From Sphingobacterium bovistauri (GTDB lineage Bacteria; Bacteroidota; Bacteroidia; Sphingobacteriales; Sphingobacteriaceae), in the NCBI RefSeq assembly GCF_020295405.1, contig NZ_JADEYP010000019.1, forward strand, positions 19,413 through 83,412: a stretch of DNA of 64,000 nucleotides. Direction: 5' to 3'. The position numbers were made by a program, and so were the translations under genes. Each line of letters starts with the position of its first letter. The stretch's first letter is position 1. This document shows positions 52,608-61,232 of this stretch, one piece after another. Below the pieces are notes generated by a model. That model saw only the letters and a list, made by a program, of their open reading frames with translations, was not told the DNA's origin and did not search any database.

Positions 52608-55600
52608 TTACAATTTAAAATTAACGCCTAAAGAATAACGAGTCGCCCAAGGCATACCATAGAAATCCGTATCTATGTTTTCTTTATTCTGTGTCCATAA
52701 TAATCCTACATTATTAACTTTTATAAAAAAAGTCCCATCTAGCAATTTCTTATCATTTTTAATTTTAAAGGAATAATCAACACTTACATCTTTAAATCGA
52801 AATAAATCTCCTTTTATAATGTTTGGTGCTGCTGCAGCATAAAAACGATCACGATTAGCATTTCCAGGATGAGTCATAGATGGTACAGTAGTTAGTAATT
52901 CATCCCCAGGATTTTTCCACCTCATTGTATAATCTCCATGAGTTGCCCATGAATTGTATAGATTGTTATATCGAATAGTAGACTTTTGGAAAAAATGACC
53001 AAACTTAAAAGCGAAAAGCATAGAAACACTTAAATTCTTCCAACGAAATGATTGAATAATTGATCCATAATACGGAGGCAAACCTGAACCATGATAATGT
53101 AAATTTTGGATGGAATCAGCTAATAATAGATTATATGATTTACTTATTTCATTATTTAAATAACCTTGAGGATCTCCATTTAAAGGATCCAGTCCAGCAT
53201 ATCTAAAGGAGTATACAGGATATAAATTTTTATTTAACACAGGATTCAAAGACCTACCTGTATTCTCTGCATAATTTGATCCTCTAAAGTTGGTGCCATA
53301 GAACTCATCTACAATGGATTGATTAAAAGAAAAAATCAACTTGCTAGATGATTTTACATTTCCCAAATCATACTGCGTAGATATTTTTAAATCGAAGCCC
53401 TTTCCAAGTACTGTTGCAACGTTTCTTGTAATCGAATTAAAGCCACTTGTAATATCTAATTGATCGTCTGATAATAAATCGGTAGATTTTTTAAAATAAT
53501 AGTCTAAAGTAATATTAACCTTATCATTCAAAACACCTAAATCAATACCTAAATTCGTCGTCTGTACATTTTCCCACTTTAAATCTGGATTAGAGAGAGC
53601 TGATAACATAGCTCGAGGCAACCTAGTTAACGAGACTGATGAAGGATTTGTATACATAATCAAGGGTAACGTATTAGCTTCACCGCCTGAATTTCCACTA
53701 TGTCCGTGAGTAGCACGAAGTTTAAGTAAATTAATCCAATTATGATTTGAAAGAAATGATTCCTTATGTAATGACCACCCTACTCCAAAAGACCACAAGG
53801 CATTCCATTTGTCATTTGTCTGAACACCAAATAAATTGGATGCATCATTACGTGCAGAAGCATTGAAGTTATATTTACCTTTATAGCTATATCCAGCATT
53901 AAAGTACATGGATACAAAACGTCTTGTTGAACTACTAAAGTTTAATTTACTGGCATTAGGTATCAAGCTATTTCCGGCTAAGCCATCGTAGATAGGATAA
54001 GAGTTAATGGGATCAACAGTTTGGTAAGTCAATAAGTCCTCATCTAAACCATATACCCAATACCCATCGCGATAGTTTTGTTTATTGGACATTTCATAAC
54101 CTAATAATAGACTTAGATCATGCTTATCATTCCATACGTTTTGATAATTACTTTGAGCACGGAAATTATAAGATTTCATTTGACTATAATCTGAATTCTT
54201 AATACTACCTAATGGTACAATATATTTAATCCCATCTTGCGTAACTTGAGAAAAGCGGTTAATAAGATTTCTTGAATAATACGAGTCTTGTGCGTGGATT
54301 AAACTATTAGAAGAAGGGCTGTTTTCGTAATTATAAATGAGTTGAAATGCTAATTTTTCTATAGGCCTATATCCGAGTTGAACTTGAGTCTGTAAATAAT
54401 TTTGTTCATTAATATAATTAGATTTACCTAAATCTTCAATTGGTATATAGCGCCAATCTAATAAATTTTGATTGTCTATATTTTCGACGTATTGTAGATT
54501 ATATCCATTAGGAATGGAAAGATGATTACCATTACCATCTATAAACTCAGCATAAGGATATAAATTTGTTTTTCCCCCACCAACAACATACGCATTACTC
54601 ATTGCATTAGTAAAACTACCACCTCTATTATTAGCATAAGATATTGTACCCTCTAATCTTATTTTTGAACCTAAATCCATACTAGTCGTATTTCGAAGTG
54701 TAAGTTTTTGATTCTTTTCTCCTATACTGTTTCCTTTTTCCTTATCAAAACCAATTGACATCCTGGATTGTAATAATTTATTACCCCCCTTTATACTAAA
54801 GTAAGATTGATCAAGTGTTGGATATTGGTAAAAGTGGTCTAATAACTGTGTTCTATAATCAATAGATCTGTATCTATCGATCTCCTTATCTAATGCATCC
54901 TTTTCGATTAAACCACGTTGATGTTGATATAGTAATTCCACGACAGGTGAAAATACTGTGGTGTTTTTAGTTCTAAAATTGCCATTATATGCTGCTTTGT
55001 AGTGTCCTTTCTCAAACAAAAACTTCTCAACATCGATAAAGTCTGAGCTTGTCATAATTGGGTTATAATACAGGTCTATCTTATCTGCTAATGAAAAGTT
55101 TTTATTCATTTCAATACTTAAACTTTCTGATGCCTGTGCCTTCTTTGTTGTAATTACTAAAACACCATTTCCTGCTCGTGCTCCCCAAATAGAACTAGCT
55201 GCTGCATCTTTTAACAAGGTCACGGAGGCGATATCATTTGGATTTATATCATTAATATCACCAGAATATGGAAAATTGTCTAAAATGATAAGAACATCCA
55301 TCATCGCATTGCTCAATGTGTTGATGCCTCTTATATTTATCTCGCTACCTCCTCTTCTATTATCAAATTGTAATCCAGAGGCATGGCCATCTAACTTTTC
55401 TAATACTGATTTACCTATACGCAACCCGAGTTGTTTCTCGTCAATCACTTCAAAGCTACCTGTAATTCTTTCCTTAGGTATTTCTTGATAACCTGTAGAG
55501 ATTTTAACTTCTTCAATTTCTTGAAATTCTTCTTCTAAGGTGATAAGAATTTTATCAGAATTTGTGTAACTTTTTTCGATTTTCTTAAAACCAAGTTTAT

Positions 55601-55814
55601 AAATCACCAAATTCACTGGATATGAATCCGAATTAATCAAAAACTCCCCCTCTTTATTCGATAAAACTTGAATTGATTTTCCTATATCCGATATTGTTGT
55701 TCCTTCAATACCTAATCCAGATCTATTTATAATCTTACCTTTTAAGGTAATTTGTGCTTTTACATTTAAACTAAACAATAGTATAAAAGATATTAAATAA
55801 TAATATTTTCTCAT
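52608..55814 (-). CDS. SusC/RagA TonB-dependent outer-membrane transporter, copy 2 cassette
   Basis: 1068 residues: signal peptide (1-20), regulatory beta-sandwich, plug with SEINIRGINTLS and DAAASSIWGARAGNGVLVITTKK, barrel ending in YSLGVNFKL. No STN domain. The start overlaps the TlpA-like stop (ATGA). Comparable in length to 16182-19370, with plug-region similarity high and barrel loops strongly diverged, suggesting the same transport chemistry with a different ligand or partner. Confidence 0.92.
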   Translation of the reverse strand: MRKYYYLISFILLFSLNVKAQITLKGKIINRSGLGIEGTTISDIGKSIQVLSNKEGEFLINSDSYPVNLVIYKLGFKKIEKSYTNSDKILITLEEEFQEIEEVKISTGYQEIPKERITGSFEVIDEKQLGLRIGKSVLEKLDGHASGLQFDNRRGGSEINIRGINTLSNAMMDVLIILDNFPYSGDINDINPNDIASVTLLKDAAASSIWGARAGNGVLVITTKKAQASESLSIEMNKNFSLADKIDLYYNPIMTSSDFIDVEKFLFEKGHYKAAYNGNFRTKNTTVFSPVVELLYQHQRGLIEKDALDKEIDRYRSIDYRTQLLDHFYQYPTLDQSYFSIKGGNKLLQSRMSIGFDKEKGNSIGEKNQKLTLRNTTSMDLGSKIRLEGTISYANNRGGSFTNAMSNAYVVGGGKTNLYPYAEFIDGNGNHLSIPNGYNLQYVENIDNQNLLDWRYIPIEDLGKSNYINEQNYLQTQVQLGYRPIEKLAFQLIYNYENSPSSNSLIHAQDSYYSRNLINRFSQVTQDGIKYIVPLGSIKNSDYSQMKSYNFRAQSNYQNVWNDKHDLSLLLGYEMSNKQNYRDGYWVYGLDEDLLTYQTVDPINSYPIYDGLAGNSLIPNASKLNFSSSTRRFVSMYFNAGYSYKGKYNFNASARNDASNLFGVQTNDKWNALWSFGVGWSLHKESFLSNHNWINLLKLRATHGHSGNSGGEANTLPLIMYTNPSSVSLTRLPRAMLSALSNPDLKWENVQTTNLGIDLGVLNDKVNITLDYYFKKSTDLLSDDQLDITSGFNSITRNVATVLGKGFDLKISTQYDLGNVKSSSKLIFSFNQSIVDEFYGTNFRGSNYAENTGRSLNPVLNKNLYPVYSFRYAGLDPLNGDPQGYLNNEISKSYNLLLADSIQNLHYHGSGLPPYYGSIIQSFRWKNLSVSMLFAFKFGHFFQKSTIRYNNLYNSWATHGDYTMRWKNPGDELLTTVPSMTHPGNANRDRFYAAAAPNIIKGDLFRFKDVSVDYSFKIKNDKKLLDGTFFIKVNNVGLLWTQNKENIDTDFYGMPWATRYSLGVNFKL

Positions 55815-56626
55815 TTTCCGTCAATAAAAGGTGGTTGATAATTATGATCTAGATAATTTCGAAAGGTGATGGTTTGTAGGTAGCCAAAACTGTTAATCCA
55901 AAAGTAGGTAGGGTAACCAACATGCGTAAATAAGGAATCTAAATAAGTATCCTCTATTATGCTGATCAAATTTTTTAAACCTAGATTTTGAAATCGGTTA
56001 CTATTGTACAAAGTTTCAATTCTAGAATAATTATCCTTAGTTTTCTTAGAATTGACCATCAATACAAGTATTTCATCAGGATACATGTTTCGATATATTT
56101 GTATTTCCTTCTGATGCAATAGACAACGAGTACACCCCGTCATCCAAAAATCGAGTACTATAATTTTTCCTTTATGTTCTTCTAAAGATTTACGAACGGT
56201 ATCGCCATTGATATAAAATAAGTGCTCCGTTCTCCAAAAGTCATTTGGGACTTTTTGGCCAAGCGAAATAGCATTACCTTCAGTTTGCCCCTCTACTTGA
56301 TGTATAAGGAAGAAGCCAAAAAACACCATCATTGCCCCTACATTAGAGAACTGCAATGACGTTTTTACTGATTTCGAAAAATATATGATAAAATCAATTA
56401 ATTGACTAAATACAGTAGTATCATCATCAATGTTTAATTTTTGCTCGTTGTCATCAGATGCATATTTCAATCGCAATTGATGCTGATATATTTGTGATGC
56501 CAGGTATGATGTATATCCCTCTAGATCCTCTGAACTGAGATCTTCATTTAACTGCTGATTCTCTGCGTCCTTAAATTTTAGTAGTTGTGTTGATTTAAAG
56601 AAAGGAATGCAATCTGAAAAAGGCAA
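55811..56626 (-). CDS. Membrane-anchored TlpA-like thioredoxin-fold protein, copy 2; disrupted or unusual start
   Basis: From the TTG at 56626 the product has 271 residues: polar N-terminus with the SYLASQIYQHQL motif, membrane span (about 94-110) and a thioredoxin-like domain with Cys165-Thr-Arg-Cys168. The ATG equivalent to the start in element 1 lies at 56656, in the same frame, and encodes MKIFYRGG before an in-frame TGA (56632-56630). Either translation begins at the TTG, or the codon is a nonsense mutation, or it is read through. No ATG in frame occurs until the membrane span. The CTRC redox motif differs from CMPC in the other copy. Confidence 0.72.
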   Translation of the reverse strand: MPFSDCIPFFKSTQLLKFKDAENQQLNEDLSSEDLEGYTSYLASQIYQHQLRLKYASDDNEQKLNIDDDTTVFSQLIDFIIYFSKSVKTSLQFSNVGAMMVFFGFFLIHQVEGQTEGNAISLGQKVPNDFWRTEHLFYINGDTVRKSLEEHKGKIIVLDFWMTGCTRCLLHQKEIQIYRNMYPDEILVLMVNSKKTKDNYSRIETLYNSNRFQNLGLKNLISIIEDTYLDSLFTHVGYPTYFWINSFGYLQTITFRNYLDHNYQPPFIDGK

Positions 56627-56861
56627 ACCTCATCCTCCTCGATAAAAAATCTTCATTTTTCAAGTGTATTATAATTGACTTAGATCTCTACAATGTATTA
56701 GAAAGGATACCATACTCCTCTATGCATTGAAAGCCGGAGACTTCAGTCTAATTCAGTTAATTATTGATGATCGGAATGCGCCTTAATGCGTAGATCTAGA
56801 ATAATATATTGGTTAGAAAATGGGGCATTCATCGATTAGAAAAAATAGATATAATCCGAAA

Positions 56862-56915
56862 CTACTCCGGAGCACAGATAATGTTTTTGTACAATTGTTT
56901 TTTAATGTTTTTCAT
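56862..56915 (-). CDS. Micro-ORF, 17 residues, in the operon leader
   Basis: ATG (56915-56913) to TAG gives MKNIKKQLYKNIICAPE, directly after the last hairpin of the structured RNA on the minus strand. In element 1 the same DNA is conserved to the stop codon (20432-20477), with changes at third codon positions, but one inserted base breaks the frame. It may be a leader peptide coupled to the RNA structure, or the conservation may be structural only. Confidence 0.3.
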   Translation of the reverse strand: MKNIKKQLYKNIICAPE

Positions 56916-56916
56916 A

Positions 56917-57129
56917 ACTCGCAATTTATTTTGGCGAGTCTCGTCGAAAGAAAGGAACCGTAGCAAGGCCCTATGCTATCATCATGCAGGCTTCCGAGGG
57001 CCGTAGGACCGACAAACAATAGGGCCCATAACGCTACAGTGTGCATCAAAAATACACAAAATATCATTATGGGCATTGAAAACCTATTGCCTCGTCCTGA
57101 ACAAAACTCGGAATTTGCACGAGAGACTC
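56917..57129 (-). ncRNA. Structured leader RNA candidate with alternative pairings, copy 2
   Basis: Plus-strand positions are given. Outer stem GAGTCTC 56936-56942 with GAGACTC 57123-57129. Inner helix GTAGC 56960-56964 with GCTAC 57033-57037 and GGCCCTAT 56967-56974 with ATAGGGCC 57019-57026. The competing helix is GCCCATAA 57024-57031 with TTATGGGC 57067-57074. Hairpins are ACTCGC/GCGAGT (56917-56922 with 56934-56939) and GTGT/ACAC near 57039-57057. Every helix has a counterpart with different bases at 20479-20691. On the minus strand it lies downstream of a -7 box at 57176-57183 and upstream of the TlpA-like gene. Confidence 0.6.
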
Positions 57130-57175
57130 TTGTATTCAACACCTATAATCAAACATTCATCTGATTATCAATACT

Positions 57176-57183
57176 CAAATTTA
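57176..57183 (-). promoter_or_regulatory. -7 box for structured RNA/TlpA-SusC-SusD operon, copy 2
   Basis: TAAATTTG on the minus strand matches TAnnTTTG and stands 47 bp from the outer stem, almost the same spacing as in element 1 (44 bp). Confidence 0.45.
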
Positions 57184-57251
57184 TAAATATTAATTAATAA
57201 AAAGAAACTATTTGCGGAATAATAATTGATTTTGAATATTTATTTGTGGTT

Positions 57252-57773
57252 ATGAATGCATACAATGCCAAAATAACCATTAAAAATATCAAAAATTATT
57301 TTGAAAAAAGTGGACTTACTATCGAAGTATTTGCTAATGTGTTAGATGTTTCAAAAAGATGGCTGGAATATATTTTAGCTGAAGAAAAGAATTATGAGTT
57401 TATTGCAAACACAGTACAAAAAGCATGTGATTTTTTTGTCGTTGATTTTGGAAAATTTACTACTGAACTACAAACTGTTCCAAAAGATCTTCGCGAACTT
57501 TTAAAAATAAAACATTCTAGGAACAGTGAATATAGTAAAATACTATCTGATACACCTTCTGTACCTTTTATTATTAATGAAATTTTGATTAATGATCTTG
57601 AATTTATTAATAGTACAGAATTAGAATTGAGATTTGTAAAAAAAATCATATGGAAATATTACTCAGAAGTGAAACTGTCAAATTTGTCAGCTGACCTCCA
57701 GAAATCAGATTTAATTGAACATTGGATACATCCAACGAAAAAAAAGAAAACAAATCTATACAAGAAGAAATGA
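57252..57773 (+). CDS. HTH-type regulator with conserved C-terminal domain
   Basis: 173 residues from the ATG at 57252 (a GTG 6 nt upstream is also possible). The N-terminal 60 residues look like a divergent HTH (IKNYFEKSGLTIEVFANVLD, then RWLEYIL). The C-terminal 60 residues (INDLEFINSTELELRF to the lysine-rich end) are nearly identical to the separate 63-residue protein at 21031-21222. In element 1 the HTH is a different, XRE-type protein encoded separately. It lies divergent from the structured RNA operon and is its likely regulator. Confidence 0.7.
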   Translation: MNAYNAKITIKNIKNYFEKSGLTIEVFANVLDVSKRWLEYILAEEKNYEFIANTVQKACDFFVVDFGKFTTELQTVPKDLRELLKIKHSRNSEYSKILSDTPSVPFIINEILINDLEFINSTELELRFVKKIIWKYYSEVKLSNLSADLQKSDLIEHWIHPTKKKKTNLYKKK

Positions 57774-57992
57774 TTAATAGCTATTAATTTGAAAGGTCTC
57801 AACTAACTATACATTTTCTTAACGAAGAGGTATAATACCTATTTAAAATCGTCTTTATTAATATTGAACTTTTCCTCGGATGTGGTTGAATGCATTAATA
57901 TATTTATAACTGTCAATATCATTGGGACTAATGATTCTATAAAAGTAAATACTCTATGTAGACTAGACTTGCAAATAATTAAGTAAGATCTT
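57774..57992. other. Intergenic region, nothing identified
   Basis: AT-rich, partly similar to 21223-21540 but about 100 bp shorter. No frame or structure supported. Confidence 0.4.
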
Positions 57993-58025
57993 AAACCGTC
58001 CCAACCGGGGAGGTTGGAACGGTTT
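57993..58025. terminator. Bidirectional terminator between regulator and integrase, copy 2
   Basis: Stem AAACCGTCCCAACC/GGTTGGAACGGTTT with one C-A mismatch and loop GGGGA. The outer stem differs from 21541-21573 on both sides in a compensating way. Confidence 0.75.
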
Positions 58026-58212
58026 AACTAAGCAATTATTAATCTAAAATATGTGTATCAAAGATGAGAACATTAATTCTTTGTTGTAAAACCTTTAACT
58101 ATCCTTAAGACATTGCCCTCACTTAGAGGTGAATTATAACATCTTGACTAATAATCTTATACATATAAATCGCTTTTTCTATCAAATCTACATGTTTTAA
58201 GAATTAATAATT

Positions 58213-59436
58213 CTATGGCTGACATTTTCCCAAAGCTTGTTGAAGAGTGGACATATCACTTGCAATCCGAGTATCTAAAAGCTTTGCATAATGTTGTGTT
58301 GTTTTTAAATCAGTATGCCCGAGCATTTTTGATACAGTTTCGATTGGTACATTATTGGATAAAGTTATTGTCGTAGCAAAAGTATGTCTAGACATGTGAA
58401 AAGTAAGCTCTTTGTGGATGCCGCATATGTCCGCAATTTCTTTGAGATAACTGTTCATTTTTTGATTACTAAGTACAGGCAGGACAATGTTTTTTGCAAG
58501 GCATAGCGGAAAATCTTTATAATGTGCTATTATCGAAAGAGCTTTGTCTAGTAAAGGGATATGAGAAGAAGTCTCTGTTTTTTCTCTGCTGGTGAGTATC
58601 CACAATTTTCCATCAACACCTCGAGCAATATCATTGGGAGTCAGCTTCTTTACATCAGCATAGGATAGACCCGTATAGCAGCAAAACACAAAAATATCAC
58701 GGACGTGAGCAAGTCTGGGTATGGTGAAGCTTTTTTGTTCGATACGCAATAACTCATCAGCAGTCAAAAAGGACTTTACTTTTGGTTTAGCTTTGTTTTG
58801 ATAGTGTGCAAAAGGATCTTCTATAATCCATTTATGTGCTATACATATCTTAACAATCTTACGTAAATGCTTGATATACTTGGCAGCAGAAATAGCCGTA
58901 CAATTTAAAAATGAACGCAAGTAAAATTCGTAGGCCGTTACAAAAGCATGATCAATCTTCCTTACCTCTATATCCTTTGAAGCGTAATTACTTTTAATAT
59001 AACTCTCGATATGGGAAATGGAGGTTTTGTATCCCTTGAGGGTATTAGGTTTGAAGCCCTTACCTAAGAGTACAGCCATTTGCTCGTTATGCTCTAAAAA
59101 TACATTCAGTAGTGTTTTTCGTTGGATATGTTTTCCGAGAAATCTAAGCTTTAGAGACTCTGCTGTAATCTCGTCACCATCTTTAGTCAACTGCAAATGG
59201 ATCTCATTAATTTTGTACTCAAGTGCGTCCAGATAACTATTCAAAGTTCTGGCATCCTCTTTTGTACCTTTGGCTCGGTTTCCTCTGGAGTTCCATTTGA
59301 CAGGATCGCATTGTTTTCCTGTAGATACTTCCTTGGGGACACCATCCACGGTGATGCGCATGTAGATCGGTTTGGGACCCAAGGCGTAGTTTTTTGGTTT
59401 CTTCAGGTAGAAAAGCAGGGAATAATTTTTACTCAT
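58213..59436 (-). CDS. Tyrosine integrase, CTnDOT/Bacteroidota type, copy 2
   Basis: 407 residues, same architecture as 21759-22982 with Ser in the Arg I position (YTGLSYADV), HMSRH in place of HMARH, GHTD and nucleophile Tyr383. The catalytic domain and residues 1-80 are nearly identical to copy 1, while about 85-180 (core-binding domain) differ at many positions. Functional residues are intact. Should mediate excision of element 2 between 31595-31612 and 59682-59699. Confidence 0.93.
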   Translation of the reverse strand: MSKNYSLLFYLKKPKNYALGPKPIYMRITVDGVPKEVSTGKQCDPVKWNSRGNRAKGTKEDARTLNSYLDALEYKINEIHLQLTKDGDEITAESLKLRFLGKHIQRKTLLNVFLEHNEQMAVLLGKGFKPNTLKGYKTSISHIESYIKSNYASKDIEVRKIDHAFVTAYEFYLRSFLNCTAISAAKYIKHLRKIVKICIAHKWIIEDPFAHYQNKAKPKVKSFLTADELLRIEQKSFTIPRLAHVRDIFVFCCYTGLSYADVKKLTPNDIARGVDGKLWILTSREKTETSSHIPLLDKALSIIAHYKDFPLCLAKNIVLPVLSNQKMNSYLKEIADICGIHKELTFHMSRHTFATTITLSNNVPIETVSKMLGHTDLKTTQHYAKLLDTRIASDMSTLQQALGKCQP

Positions 59437-59457
59437 GATTTAATCATTTAAGTGAAA

Positions 59458-59488
59458 CAAAGTTAGCCTTGCAGTAAAATGAAATCAA
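59458..59488 (-). promoter_or_regulatory. Integrase promoter, copy 2
   Basis: TTG (59488-59486), 20 bp, TAACTTTG (59465-59458) on the minus strand, as in element 1. Confidence 0.6.
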
Positions 59489-59562
59489 GATGTTCAACTA
59501 TTAAATGTGTTACAAATCAATATGTTAAGCCTGTTTCAGTGAGTAGATGATTTTCAAAAAAT

Positions 59563-59581
59563 GACTCACCGAATGACTCAC
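59563..59581. other. Arm-type integrase site candidate, tRNA end of element 2
   Basis: GACTCACCGAATGACTCAC with two ACTCAC hexamers, 100 bp from the att core. An inverted GTGAGT lies at 59538-59543. Shared with 31669-31686 and 23109-23127. Confidence 0.5.
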
Positions 59582-59627
59582 TTTTTTATTGGGAATAATT
59601 GAAAGTTTTGTAAATACTGAAAAACAA

Positions 59628-59660
59628 AAAAGCTTGCAATCATTTGATTTGCAAGCTTTT
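59628..59660. terminator. Element-encoded terminator downstream of tRNA-Glu copy 2
   Basis: Same perfect 12 bp stem as 23174-23206, AAAAGCTTGCAA/TTGCAAGCTTTT. It replaces the native terminator now located at 31570-31590. Confidence 0.8.
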
Positions 59661-59683
59661 GTATGTTTTGATCTGAAGATCTG

Positions 59684-59755
59684 TAGCCCGTAGGGGAATC
59701 GAACCCCTGTTTCCAGAATGAAAATCTGGCGTCCTAACCCCTAGACGAACGGGCC
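59684..59755 (-). tRNA. tRNA-Glu (anticodon UUC)
   Basis: A 72 nt standard cloverleaf, anticodon TTC, with G15 and C48 able to form the Levitt pair and G18-G19 present. The first acceptor pair is G-U. CCA not encoded. Its 3' end is the att site of element 2, which rebuilds the gene. Host sequence begins directly at its 5' side. Confidence 0.96.
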
Positions 59756-59773
59756 TTATCGGATTTGATGATG

Positions 59774-59803
59774 CAAATATAAGGGCATAATTTGCATCAT
59801 CAA
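59774..59803 (-). promoter_or_regulatory. tRNA-Glu copy 2 promoter
   Basis: TTG (59803-59801), 19 bp, TATATTTG (59781-59774) on the minus strand, about 19 bp before the tRNA. Confidence 0.6.
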
Positions 59804-59853
59804 AATATTTTCAAGCAGTTTTTTCTAATTTGCTGATTTTGAAATTAATATTT

Positions 59854-61128
59854 TTATATCAAATCAAAACCAATGTCAGTACGGAAGTATTTTCCTTGAT
59901 AAAAGATACGACCGGCATCTGCTGTAGCCTGTTGAAGCGCAGTAAAAAGATCGTCTTGAAGTGTTGTTACGGCTATAACGCGTCCTCCAGCTGTTACGAC
60001 TTCACCATTTACTTCTTTTGTGCCAGCATGAAAAACAATAGATTCTTTTACATTTTCAATGTTGGATATTACTTTTCCAGATTCGTAATCACCAGGATAT
60101 CCTCCTGACACCAACATTACTGTGACAGCTGTTTTTGAACTTACCGTATACGAGCGATTAGCTAAATCACCTTTCGCTACACCTTCTAATAGATCGACTA
60201 AATCAGATTCAATTCGAGGTAATACAGACTCTGTCTCAGGGTCGCCCATGCGTACATTGTATTCAATGACAAAAGGCTCACCATCTACATTCATTAATCC
60301 AATAAAAATGAAGCCTTTATAAGGGATATTATCTTTTTTCAAACCTTCTACAGTGGGTTTGATGATACGGTCTTCTACTTTCGTTAAAAAATCTTGGTTG
60401 GCAAATGGTACCGGAGAGATAGACCCCATACCACCTGTATTAAGGCCGGTGTCACCTTCACCTATTCTTTTGTAATCTTTTGCTGAAGGTAATACTTTAT
60501 AAGATTCTCCATCTGTCAGTACAAATACGGATAGCTCAATACCTTTTAGGAATTCTTCAATAACAACAACACTACTTGCAGCGCCAAATTTAGCATCAGC
60601 AATCATTGCTGTTAATTCAGATTTTGCATCATCTAATGTTTCGCAAATTAAAACTCCTTTTCCTGCTGCTAAACCATCTGCTTTTAGCACGATTGGGAGT
60701 TTTTGAGTCTCTAAATAAGCTAAACCTTCTTCTAAGTTTGATTGGTTGAAAGATTTGTATGCTGCGGTTGGAATATTATGCCTAGACATAAATTCTTTAG
60801 AAAAATCTTTTGAACCTTCTAGTTGAGCTCCCAATTGTTGTGGGCCTATTACCGCGATATGTTTAATGTCTTCTCTTCCTAAGAAATAATCGTGAATTCC
60901 TTTTACTAATGGCTCTTCTGGACCGACTAGAATGATTTCAATGTTATTTGATAATGCAAAAGCTGCGATTCCTTCGAAGTCGGTGACTTTTAAGTTTACG
61001 TTTTTTCCATATTGTTCTGTCCCAGCGTTTCCAGGAGCGATATAAAGATTAGTTAGTTTAGGGCTTTGTGCTATTTTGTAAGCAAAGGCAGATTCACGAC
61101 CGCCTGATCCAACGATTAAGATGTTCAT
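59854..61128 (-). CDS. purD: Phosphoribosylamine-glycine ligase (GARS)
   Basis: A 424-residue protein of the usual length for PurD. It has the N-terminal MNILIVGSGGRESAFAYKI, the ATP-grasp region (LPIVLKADGLAAGKGVLIC, then GGMGSISPVPF) and FVIEYNVRMGDPETESVLPR. It catalyses ATP-dependent joining of 5-phosphoribosylamine and glycine, the second step of purine synthesis, in the cytosol. The ATG at 61128 is chosen over a TTG five codons upstream because it starts the conserved Rossmann-like strand. TATATTTG lies only 4 bp upstream of that ATG, so the mRNA may have almost no leader. This is host core genome. Confidence 0.97.
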   Translation of the reverse strand: MNILIVGSGGRESAFAYKIAQSPKLTNLYIAPGNAGTEQYGKNVNLKVTDFEGIAAFALSNNIEIILVGPEEPLVKGIHDYFLGREDIKHIAVIGPQQLGAQLEGSKDFSKEFMSRHNIPTAAYKSFNQSNLEEGLAYLETQKLPIVLKADGLAAGKGVLICETLDDAKSELTAMIADAKFGAASSVVVIEEFLKGIELSVFVLTDGESYKVLPSAKDYKRIGEGDTGLNTGGMGSISPVPFANQDFLTKVEDRIIKPTVEGLKKDNIPYKGFIFIGLMNVDGEPFVIEYNVRMGDPETESVLPRIESDLVDLLEGVAKGDLANRSYTVSSKTAVTVMLVSGGYPGDYESGKVISNIENVKESIVFHAGTKEVNGEVVTAGGRVIAVTTLQDDLFTALQQATADAGRIFYQGKYFRTDIGFDLI

Positions 61129-61232
61129 ACTACAAATATACAATCTCCCACGGTATTCTTAAATTTTAACCTTCATATTAGATCAATTCTCGGAAAAATA
61201 AATATCTTTAGTGGACTTATTATCAGTAAAAT

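Larger units (their letters stand above)
31595..59699. mobile_element. Integrative mobilizable element 2, complete (about 28.1 kb)
   Basis: Bounded by 18 bp direct repeats of the tRNA-Glu 3' end, with arm-type motifs inside both ends and a CTnDOT-like integrase at the tRNA side. It carries, in order, a defence slot (32495-46651), the hairpin cluster, the mobilization module (46921-49917), the SusD/SusC/TlpA cassette (50666-57773) and the integrase. There is no coupling protein, VirB/Tra channel or replication initiator I can recognise, so it is mobilizable rather than self-transmissible. The shared backbone and different cargo relative to element 1 show modular exchange. Confidence 0.88.
58171..59755. 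repeat. Right backbone repeat block, copy 2 (integrase to tRNA-Glu)
   Basis: Counterpart of 21717-23301, including integrase, promoter, arm sites, terminator and tRNA-Glu. Ends at the tRNA 5' end. Confidence 0.9.

Noticed and set aside
56912..57142. A 76-codon minus-strand frame with a hydrophobic start (MPIMIFCVFLMH) inside the structured RNA
   Set aside because: The equivalent frame in element 1 is broken by several stops, while the RNA helices are conserved, so the frame is taken as accidental.
14150..58188. Exact equality in length of the two diverged cassettes as a functional constraint
   Set aside because: Individual genes and gaps differ by tens to a hundred bases and only the sum agrees, so chance is the simplest reading.
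31595..59699. Integrative conjugative element
   Set aside because: No coupling protein, conjugative ATPase, TraG-N or pilus genes are visible between the ends; only mobilization genes are present.
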